64,000 nt of DNA, from contig CANNFQ010000010.1 in the NCBI GenBank assembly GCA_947503925.1, positions 62,001-126,000 on the forward strand, in the 5' to 3' direction. The notes beneath the pieces were generated by a model. The model saw only the letters and a program-made list of their open reading frames with translations. It was not told where the DNA came from and made no database searches. Shown here one piece after another: positions 37,729 to 46,984 of the stretch (position 1 is its first letter; the number at the start of each line of letters is the position of its first letter). The position numbers were made by a program, and so were the translations under genes. Source of the DNA: an uncultured Paracoccaceae bacterium (GTDB lineage Bacteria > Pseudomonadota > Alphaproteobacteria > Rhodobacterales > Rhodobacteraceae).

Positions 37729-38478
37729 ATGAAAGCGCTCATTCTGCGTGAAGAAACCGAAACCGCCGTCGCCTGTGCGCAGGCCCTGATGCATAAGGGG
37801 TTTCAGGTCGTCTGCGTCGAAAACCGCCATATCGCCCGCGCGCTGTTGCGTATCGAAACAATTGACCTTCTGGTGATCGATGAACGGATTGACGGGCGGT
37901 TGACCCATTCCATCGTGCTATCCGCCGAACGCCATAATCCGTATGTGAACGCGATCATGATGACAGATCGGGGCGGGCCGGCAGCAGATGAACTTTATGA
38001 CCTCCTGCCCTGTCTATATGCGCTTGCCGGAACCGAAAGCGAAACTGCGCTGATCGCGCACCTCGCCATGTCATCGATTGAAACCTACGAAGAGGCCGAA
38101 GCCAGAGTGCAAGAAAACCGTGCAAAGGCTGCTGCCGCCCAAGAGGCACGCGATGCGCTCTTGGCAGAAGAGGCGGCGCGTGATGCCCGTGAGGCCTTGC
38201 TGGAACCGGCTATCGGTCCCCAGCCGATCGCCACACCGCAACCAGCCATCCTGACACAGATGCCATCCTTTGGCCCCCACCGGCACATTGAGGAAGCGCC
38301 GCAGGTGGTCGCAAGGGACGATGTGGAGCATGCGCATCCCGATGCAATTGTATTTGCAGCTGAAACGTCTGAACCCTACGTCCTGAAGGATGAAATTCTG
38401 GCAAAACCATCCCCGAATGCGACACGGTTGCCACATTTCGAGGCCGAAAATGGCGTTGCACATTCACCGGCCGCGTAA
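37729..38478 (+). CDS. Protein with degenerate receiver-like domain
   Basis: The first 120 residues of this 249-residue protein look like a response-regulator receiver: an acidic pair near the start (LREETE), a phospho-acceptor-like Asp in LLVIDERIDG and a Thr in IMMTDRGG, but no clear conserved Lys. An alanine/glutamate-rich helix follows (about 125-165), then a proline-rich low-complexity tail. It has GGAG as ribosome-binding site. No output domain is seen. It may be a stand-alone scaffold or regulator; the function is unknown. Confidence 0.65.
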   Translation: MKALILREETETAVACAQALMHKGFQVVCVENRHIARALLRIETIDLLVIDERIDGRLTHSIVLSAERHNPYVNAIMMTDRGGPAADELYDLLPCLYALAGTESETALIAHLAMSSIETYEEAEARVQENRAKAAAAQEARDALLAEEAARDAREALLEPAIGPQPIATPQPAILTQMPSFGPHRHIEEAPQVVARDDVEHAHPDAIVFAAETSEPYVLKDEILAKPSPNATRLPHFEAENGVAHSPAA

Positions 38479-38738
38479 CTTTAACGCCTAAGCAGAAATA
38501 CTGATGCCAATTGGGCCGCATATATAAGTCCAATTGGTAAGAATTTGGCTGTAATGAACTAGTATCAGCAACAATGCCTAGCGTTGCCAAGCGTTTGTTC
38601 GACCCCCAGCACAAGTCAAAATATGAACGCCACCTTGCCCTTATCTGAGCGCAGATTTGATTAAAACTCGCTCTATTAACGAAGTTGTACGGCCCAGACT
38701 TGGGCCTATTCGAGCGTTTAATTGGTAAGGAGATTACA
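38479..38738. other. Upstream region of the exported repeat protein
   Basis: No gene is seen in these 260 AT-richer bases. The word AATTGG occurs three times (about 38509, 38532 and 38720); the last two continue as AATTGGTAAGAA and AATTGGTAAGGA. They may be regulatory or may reflect a local duplication. I could not place a promoter with confidence. Confidence 0.4.
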
Positions 38739-39071
38739 ATGACCAAATCGATCATGATCGTCGCAGGCTTCGCCCTTTGTGCAGCAGCCACCGCAGCAAC
38801 CGCCCAAAACATCGTCGTGGAGCAGCCCGCACCCGCTTATGTCAACGACATGCCGTTCCCCGCCGAGATGCCGGTTTACACCCCGCGGGTGGTCTTTGCT
38901 GATCTGCCATTCATGGAAATGCCCGCCAGCACCAAGGTCGTGTTTGCTGACATGCCATTCCCGGCTGAGATGAAGACCTACGAACCGGTCCGCTACTATG
39001 CCGATATGCCAACCCGCATGGACACGCTGGCTGATATGTCTGACCAGGCCATGCTGCAACTGTCAGATTGA
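38739..39071 (+). CDS. Small exported protein with ADMPF repeats
   Basis: The 110-residue protein has a signal peptide (MTKSIMIVAGFALCAAATAATAQ, shown here in part: cut likely after TAQ). The mature part is four imperfect repeats of about 17 residues built around [FY]AD[ML]PF and a following EM (NDMPFPAEM, FADLPFMEM, FADMPFPAEM, YADMPTRM). I know no family of this kind. It has AAGGAG as ribosome-binding site and is followed by a strong terminator, so it is a single-gene unit. Confidence 0.75.
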   Translation: MTKSIMIVAGFALCAAATAATAQNIVVEQPAPAYVNDMPFPAEMPVYTPRVVFADLPFMEMPASTKVVFADMPFPAEMKTYEPVRYYADMPTRMDTLADMSDQAMLQLSD

Positions 39072-39116
39072 TCAGCAAGCCGCGTCGCGCGTAAGCGCCC
39101 ACGCCGGTGATTTACG

Positions 39117-39155
39117 AAAGACCAATCCAGACAGGCGGATTGGTCTTTTTTGTTT
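39117..39155 (+). terminator. Intrinsic terminator
   Basis: AAAGACCAATCC (39117-39128) pairs perfectly with GGATTGGTCTTT (39137-39148) around an 8-base loop, followed by a T-rich tract. It lies 45 bases after the exported repeat-protein gene. Confidence 0.9.
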
Positions 39156-39171
39156 TCCGAAGGTCGGACGT

Positions 39172-40035
39172 CTTCTAAGTTCAACCCTTCCTTGAGGTCT
39201 TTGACCCGCTCGCGTTGGTCAGTGATGACGTGACCATCCGGGTCGTAAGGCAGCAGTTGAACATTCAAGCCTGAGGCGTGTTTCTCAACTGGTATCGTCT
39301 TTGCCCCGCAACAGCCCAGAAGCCAATTCACAAGCCGTGAATTGTGATCGATCGGGATTTTGGGGCGACGTTTGTTGCCCGCGCCTTGACCAAAATCGAA
39401 ATAGTGACGTCCGCTAAACTTCCCTTCACCCCAATCGATTAGTCCCGACCCGGGTCCGTCAATGTCCAAGTGGGCTTGGCTCTATCGCAAGTCTAAGATT
39501 GCTTCCTTTCGAGCGGCAGTCGTAACTGCTATCAAAATTAAGCCCTCAAGGTGACGTCGGTAAACCGGACGATTTTCGGTCTCTTCGGCGGTATCCAAAG
39601 GGCGTCGGTAACAGTAGTCCAGCATCCGAGCGACTTCTGCCTGAGTGAAATACTCATCATGGGACGAGCTTTCTGAAAACTCAGTCTGAAATGGTTGCGC
39701 TTCGCTATCATTCAGGCAGGCTCGCAGAATCCTCAGTTCCTTTGAAACCGTAGAGGGACTGTACTCATCAATCTTCCTCCTCTCTGGTTTTTTAGCCAGC
39801 CGCCAGACAGCACAATCATCTATGATATCCTGTGAGATTTCTGAAGCCTGACGGCTGCCCAGACGCCTTCTGACGGACGTCAGCGCGGTAGTCATCGTTA
39901 TTAACTGATGTTCAGTTTTCACCCGCGCCCGGTTTTCCAAGTAGCGTTCAGCAAGTTGCTCAATCGTCTAGTCCGCGCCAAGAGAAGGCTTTGTTCCAGC
40001 GACGAGGGATCATTGCTTGCGCCGTTGCTTGACAT
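39172..40035 (-). pseudogene. Broken tyrosine recombinase (phage-type integrase)
   Basis: Joined frames read as an integrase: a start at 40035 (MSSNGASNDPSSLEQSLL), a frame change near 39972 into TIEQLAERYLENRARVK, then the core-binding domain and the first catalytic arginine in TTAARKEAILDLR. The next codon is TAG at 39482-39484, where TGG (Trp, as in LRWSQ) is expected; the frame then continues unchanged with SQAHLDIDGPGSGLIDWGEG and the basic strand GAGNKRRPKIPI. The protein ends without the HxxR and tyrosine motifs, so the 3' part is lost. With a frameshift, a nonsense codon and a truncation, it cannot be active. It sits downstream of tRNA-Gly, a usual integration target. Confidence 0.8.
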
Positions 40036-40304
40036 CTTGTGCCCGTAGTCTTTCGACGACCATTGCCTTTTTCGTACCAGATTACCTCAAAGATGCCGCT
40101 TGGTTTGGGCGCAAGAATGGTTGGTCATCGGTTCTAGGGCACGCCAAAATGCTAAATTCCACATGTTTTCGGACAGGTGGCAACACCCTGAATTCAGCGT
40201 CAACTTGGTGGAGGTTTGAAGCTGTTGTGTTTCGGTGGTACAAAACGACGAAGGGTCGCCCGAGGGCGACCCTATCGTAACCAACTGGGTATGTTGGTAT
40301 CTAT

Positions 40305-40379
40305 TGGAGCGGGCGATGAGATTCGAACTCACGACCCTAACCTTGGCAAGGTTATGCTCTACCCCTGAGCTACGCCCGC
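40305..40379 (-). tRNA. tRNA-Gly (anticodon GCC)
   Basis: Read on the minus strand, the acceptor stem is GCGGGCG/CGCCCGC with CCA encoded. The D-arm is GCTCAGGGGTAGAGC, the anticodon loop has TTGCCAA (anticodon GCC) in a ACCTT/AAGGT stem, and the T-loop is GTTCGAATC. The full length is 75 nt. The 3' end faces the broken integrase gene. Confidence 0.95.
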
Positions 40380-40544
40380 ATCCGTTAGTGATGGCTGATC
40401 TATAAAGAGTTCATCGGTTCTGCAAGGCAAAAATGAAACTTGGTTGCAGTTTTCCGTAGGGGGCGGCCAATCACCGCCGCATATAATGAAAACACCGGAC
40501 ACGACTGACATGCCCGGCGCATATTGTAGTTGCTGTGACGTCGT

Positions 40545-41075
40545 TCAGGCGGTTTTGCGGCGTGTACCCATGGACCCAAGACCGGCCAAGCCGGCCAATA
40601 GCAGCAAGGCCGATGCAGGCAGTGGCACGGTGTTGACCGTCACCTCGGGGCGTTCAAAATCCAACGTGAAAGAATTGAACGCGAAGGATTGATAACTTGG
40701 GGCAAAGAATGTCGGCGTGAAAGAGAATGAGTTCAGGCCGTCAGTCAGAAAACCGGTCGTGTCATAGGTAGATGTCACCGGGTTCGACAGGATCCCCGAT
40801 GTTGCCTGCCAGACACCCACGAAGACGGAATTGATGAACAGGTCACCCGCCACGCTTGGCGGGAAAGGCGGGATCAACCCCTGCCAACCGCCATAGGTCA
40901 CATCAAGCGAAGACGCTGCGGATTCGTCAACCGCGCCAAGATCAAAACTGTAAGTGAGCGTTGATGACAGGTCGCTATACAGCGTCGTATCGCTGACTGT
41001 CGCGGCTTGTGCTGTCGTGGACAATCCGATGATGGCAGCAATCGCAACTGCGCCTATTTTGAAACAATCAAACAC
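40545..41075 (-). CDS. VPLPAS-type sorting-domain protein (PEP-CTERM-like)
   Basis: The 176-residue protein has a signal peptide (about 1-24, AQAATV), a beta-rich secreted domain and a C-terminal sorting signal TVPLPASALLLLAGLAGLG followed by basic residues RRK. This is the Rhodobacterales form of the PEP-CTERM signal, processed by an exosortase for surface or matrix delivery. No exosortase gene is in the window. The function of the secreted part is unknown. Confidence 0.8.
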   Translation of the reverse strand: MFDCFKIGAVAIAAIIGLSTTAQAATVSDTTLYSDLSSTLTYSFDLGAVDESAASSLDVTYGGWQGLIPPFPPSVAGDLFINSVFVGVWQATSGILSNPVTSTYDTTGFLTDGLNSFSFTPTFFAPSYQSFAFNSFTLDFERPEVTVNTVPLPASALLLLAGLAGLGSMGTRRKTA

Positions 41076-41298
41076 TCTGTAATCCTCAACACCACTTCTA
41101 CTGTATTGAAGTTATGTAAAAAAAACAGACCCGGCAAGTCCGCCCTCGTCGCGCGTTAACAAAGCGTTAATCTTCGCGGCATTGCCTGATTATCATCAAC
41201 AATGCGCCGCAAGAGCAGTGGATGCTGCCGCAATTCTGCCGCAATTCACTTTCGAGCCGAGAGAATCATAGGCAAAACTGTGATGCACACCGACAGAA

Positions 41299-41688
41299 TC
41301 AGGTCCGAAATGCAATCAAATCCCATCGATTGCCGAACGGGTCGCGAAAAACCGCCACTTTCCCGTAGGGCTCATTGCGTGGCGCTTCTTCGAATTGCAC
41401 GCCCCTGTCCCGCATCCTTGCATAGTCGCCATCAAAATCATCGGTTTGTAAAAACAGCCAGACCCGACCGCCGCCTTGATTGCCAATCGCGTCGACCTGC
41501 TGGTCGCCAACGGCCTTGGCCAAAAGGAAACCGGTTTGCACCCCGACCGGTGCGACGCGCACCCAGCGCTTGCCCTGCCCCAGATCGGTGTCTTCCAGAA
41601 GATCAAAGCCCATCTTGTCGACAAAGAATGCGATCCCATCGTCATAGTCGGGCACAAGGATTGAAAGCAGGGCCAATTTCTGTGTCAT
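41299..41688 (-). CDS. VOC-family (glyoxalase-like) protein
   Basis: The 129-residue single-domain protein has the beta-alpha-beta-beta-beta pattern of the vicinal oxygen chelate fold: LLSILVPDYDDGIAFFVDKMGF at the start and VAVFRDPFGNRWDLI at the end. The usual metal-binding His/Glu set is not complete, so it may be a binding or resistance-type member. The substrate is unknown. Confidence 0.8.
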   Translation of the reverse strand: MTQKLALLSILVPDYDDGIAFFVDKMGFDLLEDTDLGQGKRWVRVAPVGVQTGFLLAKAVGDQQVDAIGNQGGGRVWLFLQTDDFDGDYARMRDRGVQFEEAPRNEPYGKVAVFRDPFGNRWDLIAFRT

Positions 41689-41725
41689 TCAAACCGTCCT
41701 GTTAAGGCGCGCCGCACCAAAAACA

Positions 41726-42253
41726 TCATTCCCAACCGGGTGGCAGCGCAGATGGCTGTAAACCCAATCCAGAGAGCTCCGCATCGGTCGGATCTGTCAG
41801 AAGTGCACGCGTGCGATACGCCCCGTAAGCCAGTTCTGCCCCTTCTGGCACATATCGCCAATCTGCGATCATGGTGGGGTCGATGGTCACCTTTTCAAAG
41901 AAGAAAACCGGGGAATCCATGTTGGTTGGAATGATTGTTCCCGTGACCGTCCCATTGGCTGACATCTGCAAACTTTCAACCATGTAGCTGGCCAGACATG
42001 GTGCTGCATCACCACGCGACACGGCGATCAAAACCCTGAGGCTGAGATGCGCGTGCCCCATTCCATTTTCGTCAAAGGCATTTTGCAGCACATATGGCCA
42101 GCTATCCCGAACGGCCGCAACTTGCCCTTCAATCGGAGGGGGAAAAACGCAAAGCGGCGTTTCTGCCTGCGCGATCTGGGTCACGCTCAGCGCGGCCCCT
42201 ACCACTGCAGCAAGTCGTCTCTTACTCAAATTCAACCAAAAGATCTTTGGCAT
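41726..42253 (-). CDS. Exported protein of unknown function (DUF2314-like end)
   Basis: The 175-residue product begins with a basic stretch and hydrophobic segment (KRRLAAVVGAALSVTQIAQA) that look like a signal peptide. The C-terminal half GTIIPTNMDS...TIDPTMIADWRYVPEGAELAYGAYRTRALL resembles the DUF2314 pattern of a DW motif followed by GxYRTRxLL; this is a tentative match. The ATG at 42253 lies inside the end of pyc, giving a 32-base overlap. Confidence 0.6.
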   Translation of the reverse strand: MPKIFWLNLSKRRLAAVVGAALSVTQIAQAETPLCVFPPPIEGQVAAVRDSWPYVLQNAFDENGMGHAHLSLRVLIAVSRGDAAPCLASYMVESLQMSANGTVTGTIIPTNMDSPVFFFEKVTIDPTMIADWRYVPEGAELAYGAYRTRALLTDPTDAELSGLGLQPSALPPGWE

Positions 42254-45200
42254 CGATCTGCCCGCCTGCCTGCACATGCACCGCTTTGACGACCGCGTCC
42301 CGTTCAGCGTGAATGCCGGTTTCCATCTTCATTGCCTCAATGGTCAGCAGCAGATCACCTTCCTTGACTTCTTTACCCGCAATCGCCGCAATCGTAGCCA
42401 CAACGCCAGGCATCGGCGCGCCAATATGGTTGGCATTGCCATCCTCCGCCTTGGGCCGCGAGATTTTCTCTGCCGCTGCCAAGCGGTTCATCACACGGAT
42501 GGTCCGGGGTTGCCCATTGAGTTCGAAGAAGACTTTAACCTCGCCATCTTCGTTCATGTCGGCCACGGCTTGAAGCCGGACTTCTAGCGTTTTTCCAGGA
42601 TCGATTTCAGCGACGATTTCTTCGCCCGGTTCCATCCCATAGAAGAATGTACGGGTAGGGAGCGTCCGCACCGGCCCGTAGATCTTGTGACGCCCCATGT
42701 AATCAAGGAACACTTTTGGATACATCAGGTAGCCGTTGAGATCCTCATCGTCGATCGTCTTGCCAGCAAGCTGCTTTGACAGATCTTCGCGGGTCGCCTC
42801 AAGATCGACGGGTGGCAGGGATTTCCCGGGTCGGTCTGTAAACGGCTTTTCACCTTTCAGCACTTTCTTCTGGATCGCCTTGGGCCAGCCACCGGGCGGT
42901 TGACCCAAGCTGCCTTTCATCATGTCGATCACGCTGTCGGGGAAGACCACTTCGGTTTTCTGGTCTTCCACATCGGCGCGGGTCAGGTTTTGGCTGACCA
43001 TCATCAGCGCCATGTCACCGACAACTTTCGAAGACGGCGTCACCTTGACGATATCGCCGAACATCCGGTTCACATCGGCATAGGTCTGCGCCACCTCGTG
43101 CCAGCGTTCCTCCAGCCCCAGTGACCGTGCCTGAGCCTTGAGGTTGGTGAATTGGCCGCCAGGCATTTCATGCAGGTAAACCTCTGATGCGGGGGCCTGC
43201 AGCCCGGACTCAAACGCCGCGTAATGCGCGCGCACCTGTTCAAAGTAATTGCTGATCTCGCGGATTGCCGCGATATCCAAGCCGGTTTCGCGTTCATTTC
43301 CGCGCAACGCCTCGACAATCGATCCCAATGTCGGCTGGGAGGTATTGCCGGAGAGCGCATCCATCGCCCCATCGACGCAATCCACCCCGGCAGCAGAGGC
43401 TGCAAGCACGGTCGCAATTGCCGCCCCGGATGTATCATGGGTGTGGAAATGGATTGGCAGCTTCGTTTCTTCTTTCAAAGCTTTGATCAACGCCGTTGCG
43501 GCGGCGGGTTTCAGCAGACCGGCCATGTCCTTCAGGCCAAGCACATGCGCGCCTGCGGCCTCCAACTCCTTGGCCATGCCAACATAGTATTTCAGGTCAT
43601 ATTTGGCACGATCGGGATCCAGCAGGTCCCCGGTGTAGCAGATCGTCCCTTCACAGACCTTTTCGGCCTTGATCACGGCATCCATGGCGACGCGCATGTT
43701 TTCGACCCAGTTCAGGCTGTCAAACACGCGGAATACATCCACGCCGGATGCGGCAGCCTGTGCGACAAAACTTTGCACCACATTGTCGGGATAGTTTGTG
43801 TAACCCACCCCGTTGGATGCGCGCAGCAACATCTGCGTCATGATGTTGGGCATCGCCGCGCGGATGTCGCGCAGGCGCTGCCATGGGCATTCCTGCAAGA
43901 ACCGGTAAGCCACGTCAAACGTCGCCCCGCCCCAGCATTCCACGCTGAAAAGCTGGCTCATCTTGGCGGCATAGGCGGGGGCGGCATTGATCATGTCGAT
44001 GGACCGCATCCGGGTCGCCAGCAAGGACTGGTGCCCGTCACGCATGGTGGTGTCGGTGATCAGCAACTGTTTCTGGTCGCGCATCCAGTCAGCCACCGCT
44101 TCTGGCCCGAACTCATCCAGAGTGTTACGGGTGCCTGCGGCGATATCCGTCGTTGGCTTGACCGGCGGGCGCGGTGGTTTGACATCTGCACCGGGGCGCT
44201 GACGCCCGGCGGTTTCGGGGTGCCCGTTCACGGTGATGTCGGCGATATAGGTCAGGATCTTGGTCGCCCGGTCGCGGCGCTGTTTGAAATCGAAGAGTTC
44301 CGGCGTCTGATCAATGAATTTGGTGTGGTATTCATTACTCAGGAATGTCGGGTGCTTCAGCAGGTTTTCCACGAATGCAATATTGGTCGACACGCCACGA
44401 ATACGGAATTCGCGCAACGCACGGTCCATCCGGGCAATCGCCATTTCGGGCGTCGGCGCACGTGCGGTCACCTTTTCCAGCAGGCTGTCATAATAGCGGG
44501 TGATCACCGCCCCGGAATAGGCGGTGCCACCATCCAGCCGAATGCCCGGGCCTGTGGCCGACCGATAGGTCTGGATACGCCCGTAATCAGGGATAAAGTT
44601 GTTTTGTGGGTCTTCGGTTGTGACCCGGCACTGGATGGCGTGACCGTCCAGCTTCACGTCATATTGTGAGGCGCAGCCTGTCGCCTCCACTAATGATTTG
44701 CCTTCGGCGATCAGGATCTGGGCGCGGACGATATCGATGCCAGTGACCTCTTCGGTCACGGTATGTTCGACCTGCACGCGGGGGTTCACCTCGATAAAAT
44801 AGAATTCTCCGGAATCCATATCCATCAGGAATTCCACCGTGCCAGCGCATTCGTAATTCACATGCTGGCAGATCTTCTTGCCCAGATTGCACAGCTTTTC
44901 GCGCTGCGTGCCGGACAGATACGGGGCCGGTGCCCGTTCAACCACTTTCTGGTTGCGCCGCTGCACCGAACAATCCCGTTCCCACAGATGATACATCTGG
45001 CCATGGGTGTCGCCGAGGATCTGCACTTCGACGTGGCGGGCGCGGATGATCATCTTTTCCAGATAACCTTCGCCATTGCCAAAGGCGGCTTCAGCCTCGC
45101 GTCGGCCTTCCAGCACTTTTTCTTCCAACTCATCTTCGGACATGATCGGACGCATGCCGCGACCGCCCCCGCCCCAAGACGCCTTGAGCATGAGGGGGTA

Positions 45201-45665
45201 TCCCACCTCTTTCGCCTGTTTCTTGATCAGGGCCATGTCATCGCCCAGCACATCCGTGGCTGGAATGACCGGCACGTCAGCCGCAATCGCAACCTGACGC
45301 GCGCTGGCCTTGTCGCCCAGTTCGCGCATGGTTTTTGCCTTGGGTCCGATAAACGTGATTCCGTTGGCGGTACAGGCATCCACGAAATCGGGATTTTCCG
45401 AAAGAAGGCCATAACCAGGATGGATGGCATCCGCACCCGACATTTTGGCGACACGGATGATCTCATCGATACTCAGATAGGCGGCAACCGGCCCCATCCC
45501 CTCGCCGATGCGATACGCCTCGTCGGCCTTGAACCGGTGCAGGCCCAGTTTGTCCTCCTCGGCAAAGACCGCCACGGTTTTTTTGCCCATCTCGTTTGCC
45601 GCCCGCATAATACGGATGGCGATTTCGCCACGGTTGGCAATCAGGATTTTTTTGAAATCAGCCAT
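42222..45665 (-). CDS. pyc: Pyruvate carboxylase
   Basis: This biotin enzyme refills the TCA cycle by carboxylating pyruvate to oxaloacetate. The 1147-residue chain has the full domain order: biotin carboxylase (IANRGEIAIRIMRA; the glycine-rich loop SWGGGGRGMR; EVNPRVQVEHTVTE), carboxyltransferase (LLITDTTMRDGHQSLLATR; the lysine-bearing LGLKDMAGLLKP) and biotin carboxyl carrier at the end (IEAMKMETGIHA with the biotinyl lysine). I chose the ATG at 45665 (MADFKKIL); the longer upstream frame is not needed. Confidence 0.96.
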   Translation of the reverse strand: MADFKKILIANRGEIAIRIMRAANEMGKKTVAVFAEEDKLGLHRFKADEAYRIGEGMGPVAAYLSIDEIIRVAKMSGADAIHPGYGLLSENPDFVDACTANGITFIGPKAKTMRELGDKASARQVAIAADVPVIPATDVLGDDMALIKKQAKEVGYPLMLKASWGGGGRGMRPIMSEDELEEKVLEGRREAEAAFGNGEGYLEKMIIRARHVEVQILGDTHGQMYHLWERDCSVQRRNQKVVERAPAPYLSGTQREKLCNLGKKICQHVNYECAGTVEFLMDMDSGEFYFIEVNPRVQVEHTVTEEVTGIDIVRAQILIAEGKSLVEATGCASQYDVKLDGHAIQCRVTTEDPQNNFIPDYGRIQTYRSATGPGIRLDGGTAYSGAVITRYYDSLLEKVTARAPTPEMAIARMDRALREFRIRGVSTNIAFVENLLKHPTFLSNEYHTKFIDQTPELFDFKQRRDRATKILTYIADITVNGHPETAGRQRPGADVKPPRPPVKPTTDIAAGTRNTLDEFGPEAVADWMRDQKQLLITDTTMRDGHQSLLATRMRSIDMINAAPAYAAKMSQLFSVECWGGATFDVAYRFLQECPWQRLRDIRAAMPNIMTQMLLRASNGVGYTNYPDNVVQSFVAQAAASGVDVFRVFDSLNWVENMRVAMDAVIKAEKVCEGTICYTGDLLDPDRAKYDLKYYVGMAKELEAAGAHVLGLKDMAGLLKPAAATALIKALKEETKLPIHFHTHDTSGAAIATVLAASAAGVDCVDGAMDALSGNTSQPTLGSIVEALRGNERETGLDIAAIREISNYFEQVRAHYAAFESGLQAPASEVYLHEMPGGQFTNLKAQARSLGLEERWHEVAQTYADVNRMFGDIVKVTPSSKVVGDMALMMVSQNLTRADVEDQKTEVVFPDSVIDMMKGSLGQPPGGWPKAIQKKVLKGEKPFTDRPGKSLPPVDLEATREDLSKQLAGKTIDDEDLNGYLMYPKVFLDYMGRHKIYGPVRTLPTRTFFYGMEPGEEIVAEIDPGKTLEVRLQAVADMNEDGEVKVFFELNGQPRTIRVMNRLAAAEKISRPKAEDGNANHIGAPMPGVVATIAAIAGKEVKEGDLLLTIEAMKMETGIHAERDAVVKAVHVQAGGQIDAKDLLVEFE

Positions 45666-45747
45666 GTAGGCCTCCCCTTCGCAGTTGCAGCATTCGTAAG
45701 GTGCCGCGACGTAATCGTCCATACGTGTTAATGCGTATTCATGTGTA

Positions 45748-46887
45748 TTATTGAATGGATCGCAGGCAATTTGGCAGCGCGGCGAAGGATTTGGCACCGA
45801 TTTGCCCCATATTGCTGATCATATCCTGCCGCAGAATATCCAGCACATGCGCCGCGCCGCGCGCCCCAAACGCCCCAAGCCCATAGTGAAACGCCCGCCC
45901 CAGCATCACAAAATCCGCACCCACGGCGATGGCCCGCAGCACGTCAAGCCCCCCGCCGATCCCGCTGTCGAAGATCACCGGCAAGGGTGTGGCGGCCCGG
46001 ATCGCGGGCAGGGTTTCGATTGCCGCGGGCCCGCCATCAAACTGCCGCCCCGCATGGTTGCTGACCCAGATCGCATCGGCCCCTTCATCGGTCAGTCGCG
46101 CGGCATCATCGGCCCGGCCCACCCCTTTGACGATCAGCAGCCCATCCCACACGTCACGCAGTGATTTGAAGTAATCCCAATCGGGCGAGGTGCGCAGCAG
46201 ATAGCCGATATGCTGGGTCGAAGGCAGCGCGGTTTTCACATCCGAATAGCTATCCATCAACCGCATCCGAGGCATGCCTGTCTTGCGGATGCCGTTCAGC
46301 CAGGCCGGGCAACGTGCGGCCTGTAGCGCCAATCGCGGCGTCAACTTGGGCGGGTTGGTCAGTCCGCCACGCGTCTGCCGTTCGCGGCGGGACGCGACCG
46401 GGACATCAACTGTCAGAACCAACGTGTTGAAACCGGACGATTTTACCCGCTTCAAAATATCGTCCCGAATACCCGGATCACGCGGCGGATAAAGTTGAAA
46501 CCAGCCATGATCCCCGGCATGTGGCCCGACATCCTCGGGCAGTTGGGTGGCGACTGTGGATAAGGTGTATGGGATGCCCTCTTGCGCCGCAATTCGCGCC
46601 AACATCTGCTCCGCCCCCGGCCAGATCAGGCCTGACATGCCAACCGGCGCGATCCCGATGGGCAGCGGGTATGCCTGCCCCAGTAAGGTGGTTGTCAGAT
46701 CCGGTTCCCACGCCCCATGCAGGATCGATGGATCAAACAGCACCTTGTCCAGCGCCGTACGGTTGCGTCGCTGCGTTGCCTCCACCCCGGTGGCACTGTC
46801 TAGATATTCCCATACGAAATGCGGAATCCGCCGCCGCGCGCGGGCTCTAAGGTCGGTTATCGCTGGGAAACGGCTGTGCAAATTCAT
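45748..46887 (-). CDS. FMN-dependent alpha-hydroxyacid dehydrogenase (L-lactate dehydrogenase-like)
   Basis: The 379-residue TIM-barrel enzyme belongs to the LldD/glycolate oxidase family. FMN contacts are in IGIAPVGMSGL and VIFDSGIGGGLDVLRA; the catalytic His lies in WVSNHAGRQFDGGPA. L-lactate is a plausible substrate because oxidised lactate is pyruvate, the substrate of the adjacent pyc, but other 2-hydroxyacids are possible. It is 80 bases upstream of pyc on the same strand. Confidence 0.85.
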   Translation of the reverse strand: MNLHSRFPAITDLRARARRRIPHFVWEYLDSATGVEATQRRNRTALDKVLFDPSILHGAWEPDLTTTLLGQAYPLPIGIAPVGMSGLIWPGAEQMLARIAAQEGIPYTLSTVATQLPEDVGPHAGDHGWFQLYPPRDPGIRDDILKRVKSSGFNTLVLTVDVPVASRRERQTRGGLTNPPKLTPRLALQAARCPAWLNGIRKTGMPRMRLMDSYSDVKTALPSTQHIGYLLRTSPDWDYFKSLRDVWDGLLIVKGVGRADDAARLTDEGADAIWVSNHAGRQFDGGPAAIETLPAIRAATPLPVIFDSGIGGGLDVLRAIAVGADFVMLGRAFHYGLGAFGARGAAHVLDILRQDMISNMGQIGAKSFAALPNCLRSIQ

Positions 46888-46984
46888 GGGCGCGACGTTA
46901 GTGGCGCGAGGGCCGAAGTCAACGCGCAGAACATTAGGAGAACAAGGGGTTTTCCTGCCGGGCGATTCAGTTTACCTTTGCCCC

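Noticed and set aside
39950-40304. Search for an attachment-site duplication of the tRNA-Gly 3' end
   Set aside because: No second copy of the GCGGGCGATGAG end was seen in the window, so the other boundary of the former island is lost or lies elsewhere.
43224-44669. Long open frame (481 codons) on the plus strand inside pyc
   Set aside because: It is antisense to a clear pyruvate carboxylase, is rich in Gly/His/Arg as expected for a GC-rich shadow frame, and matches no family.
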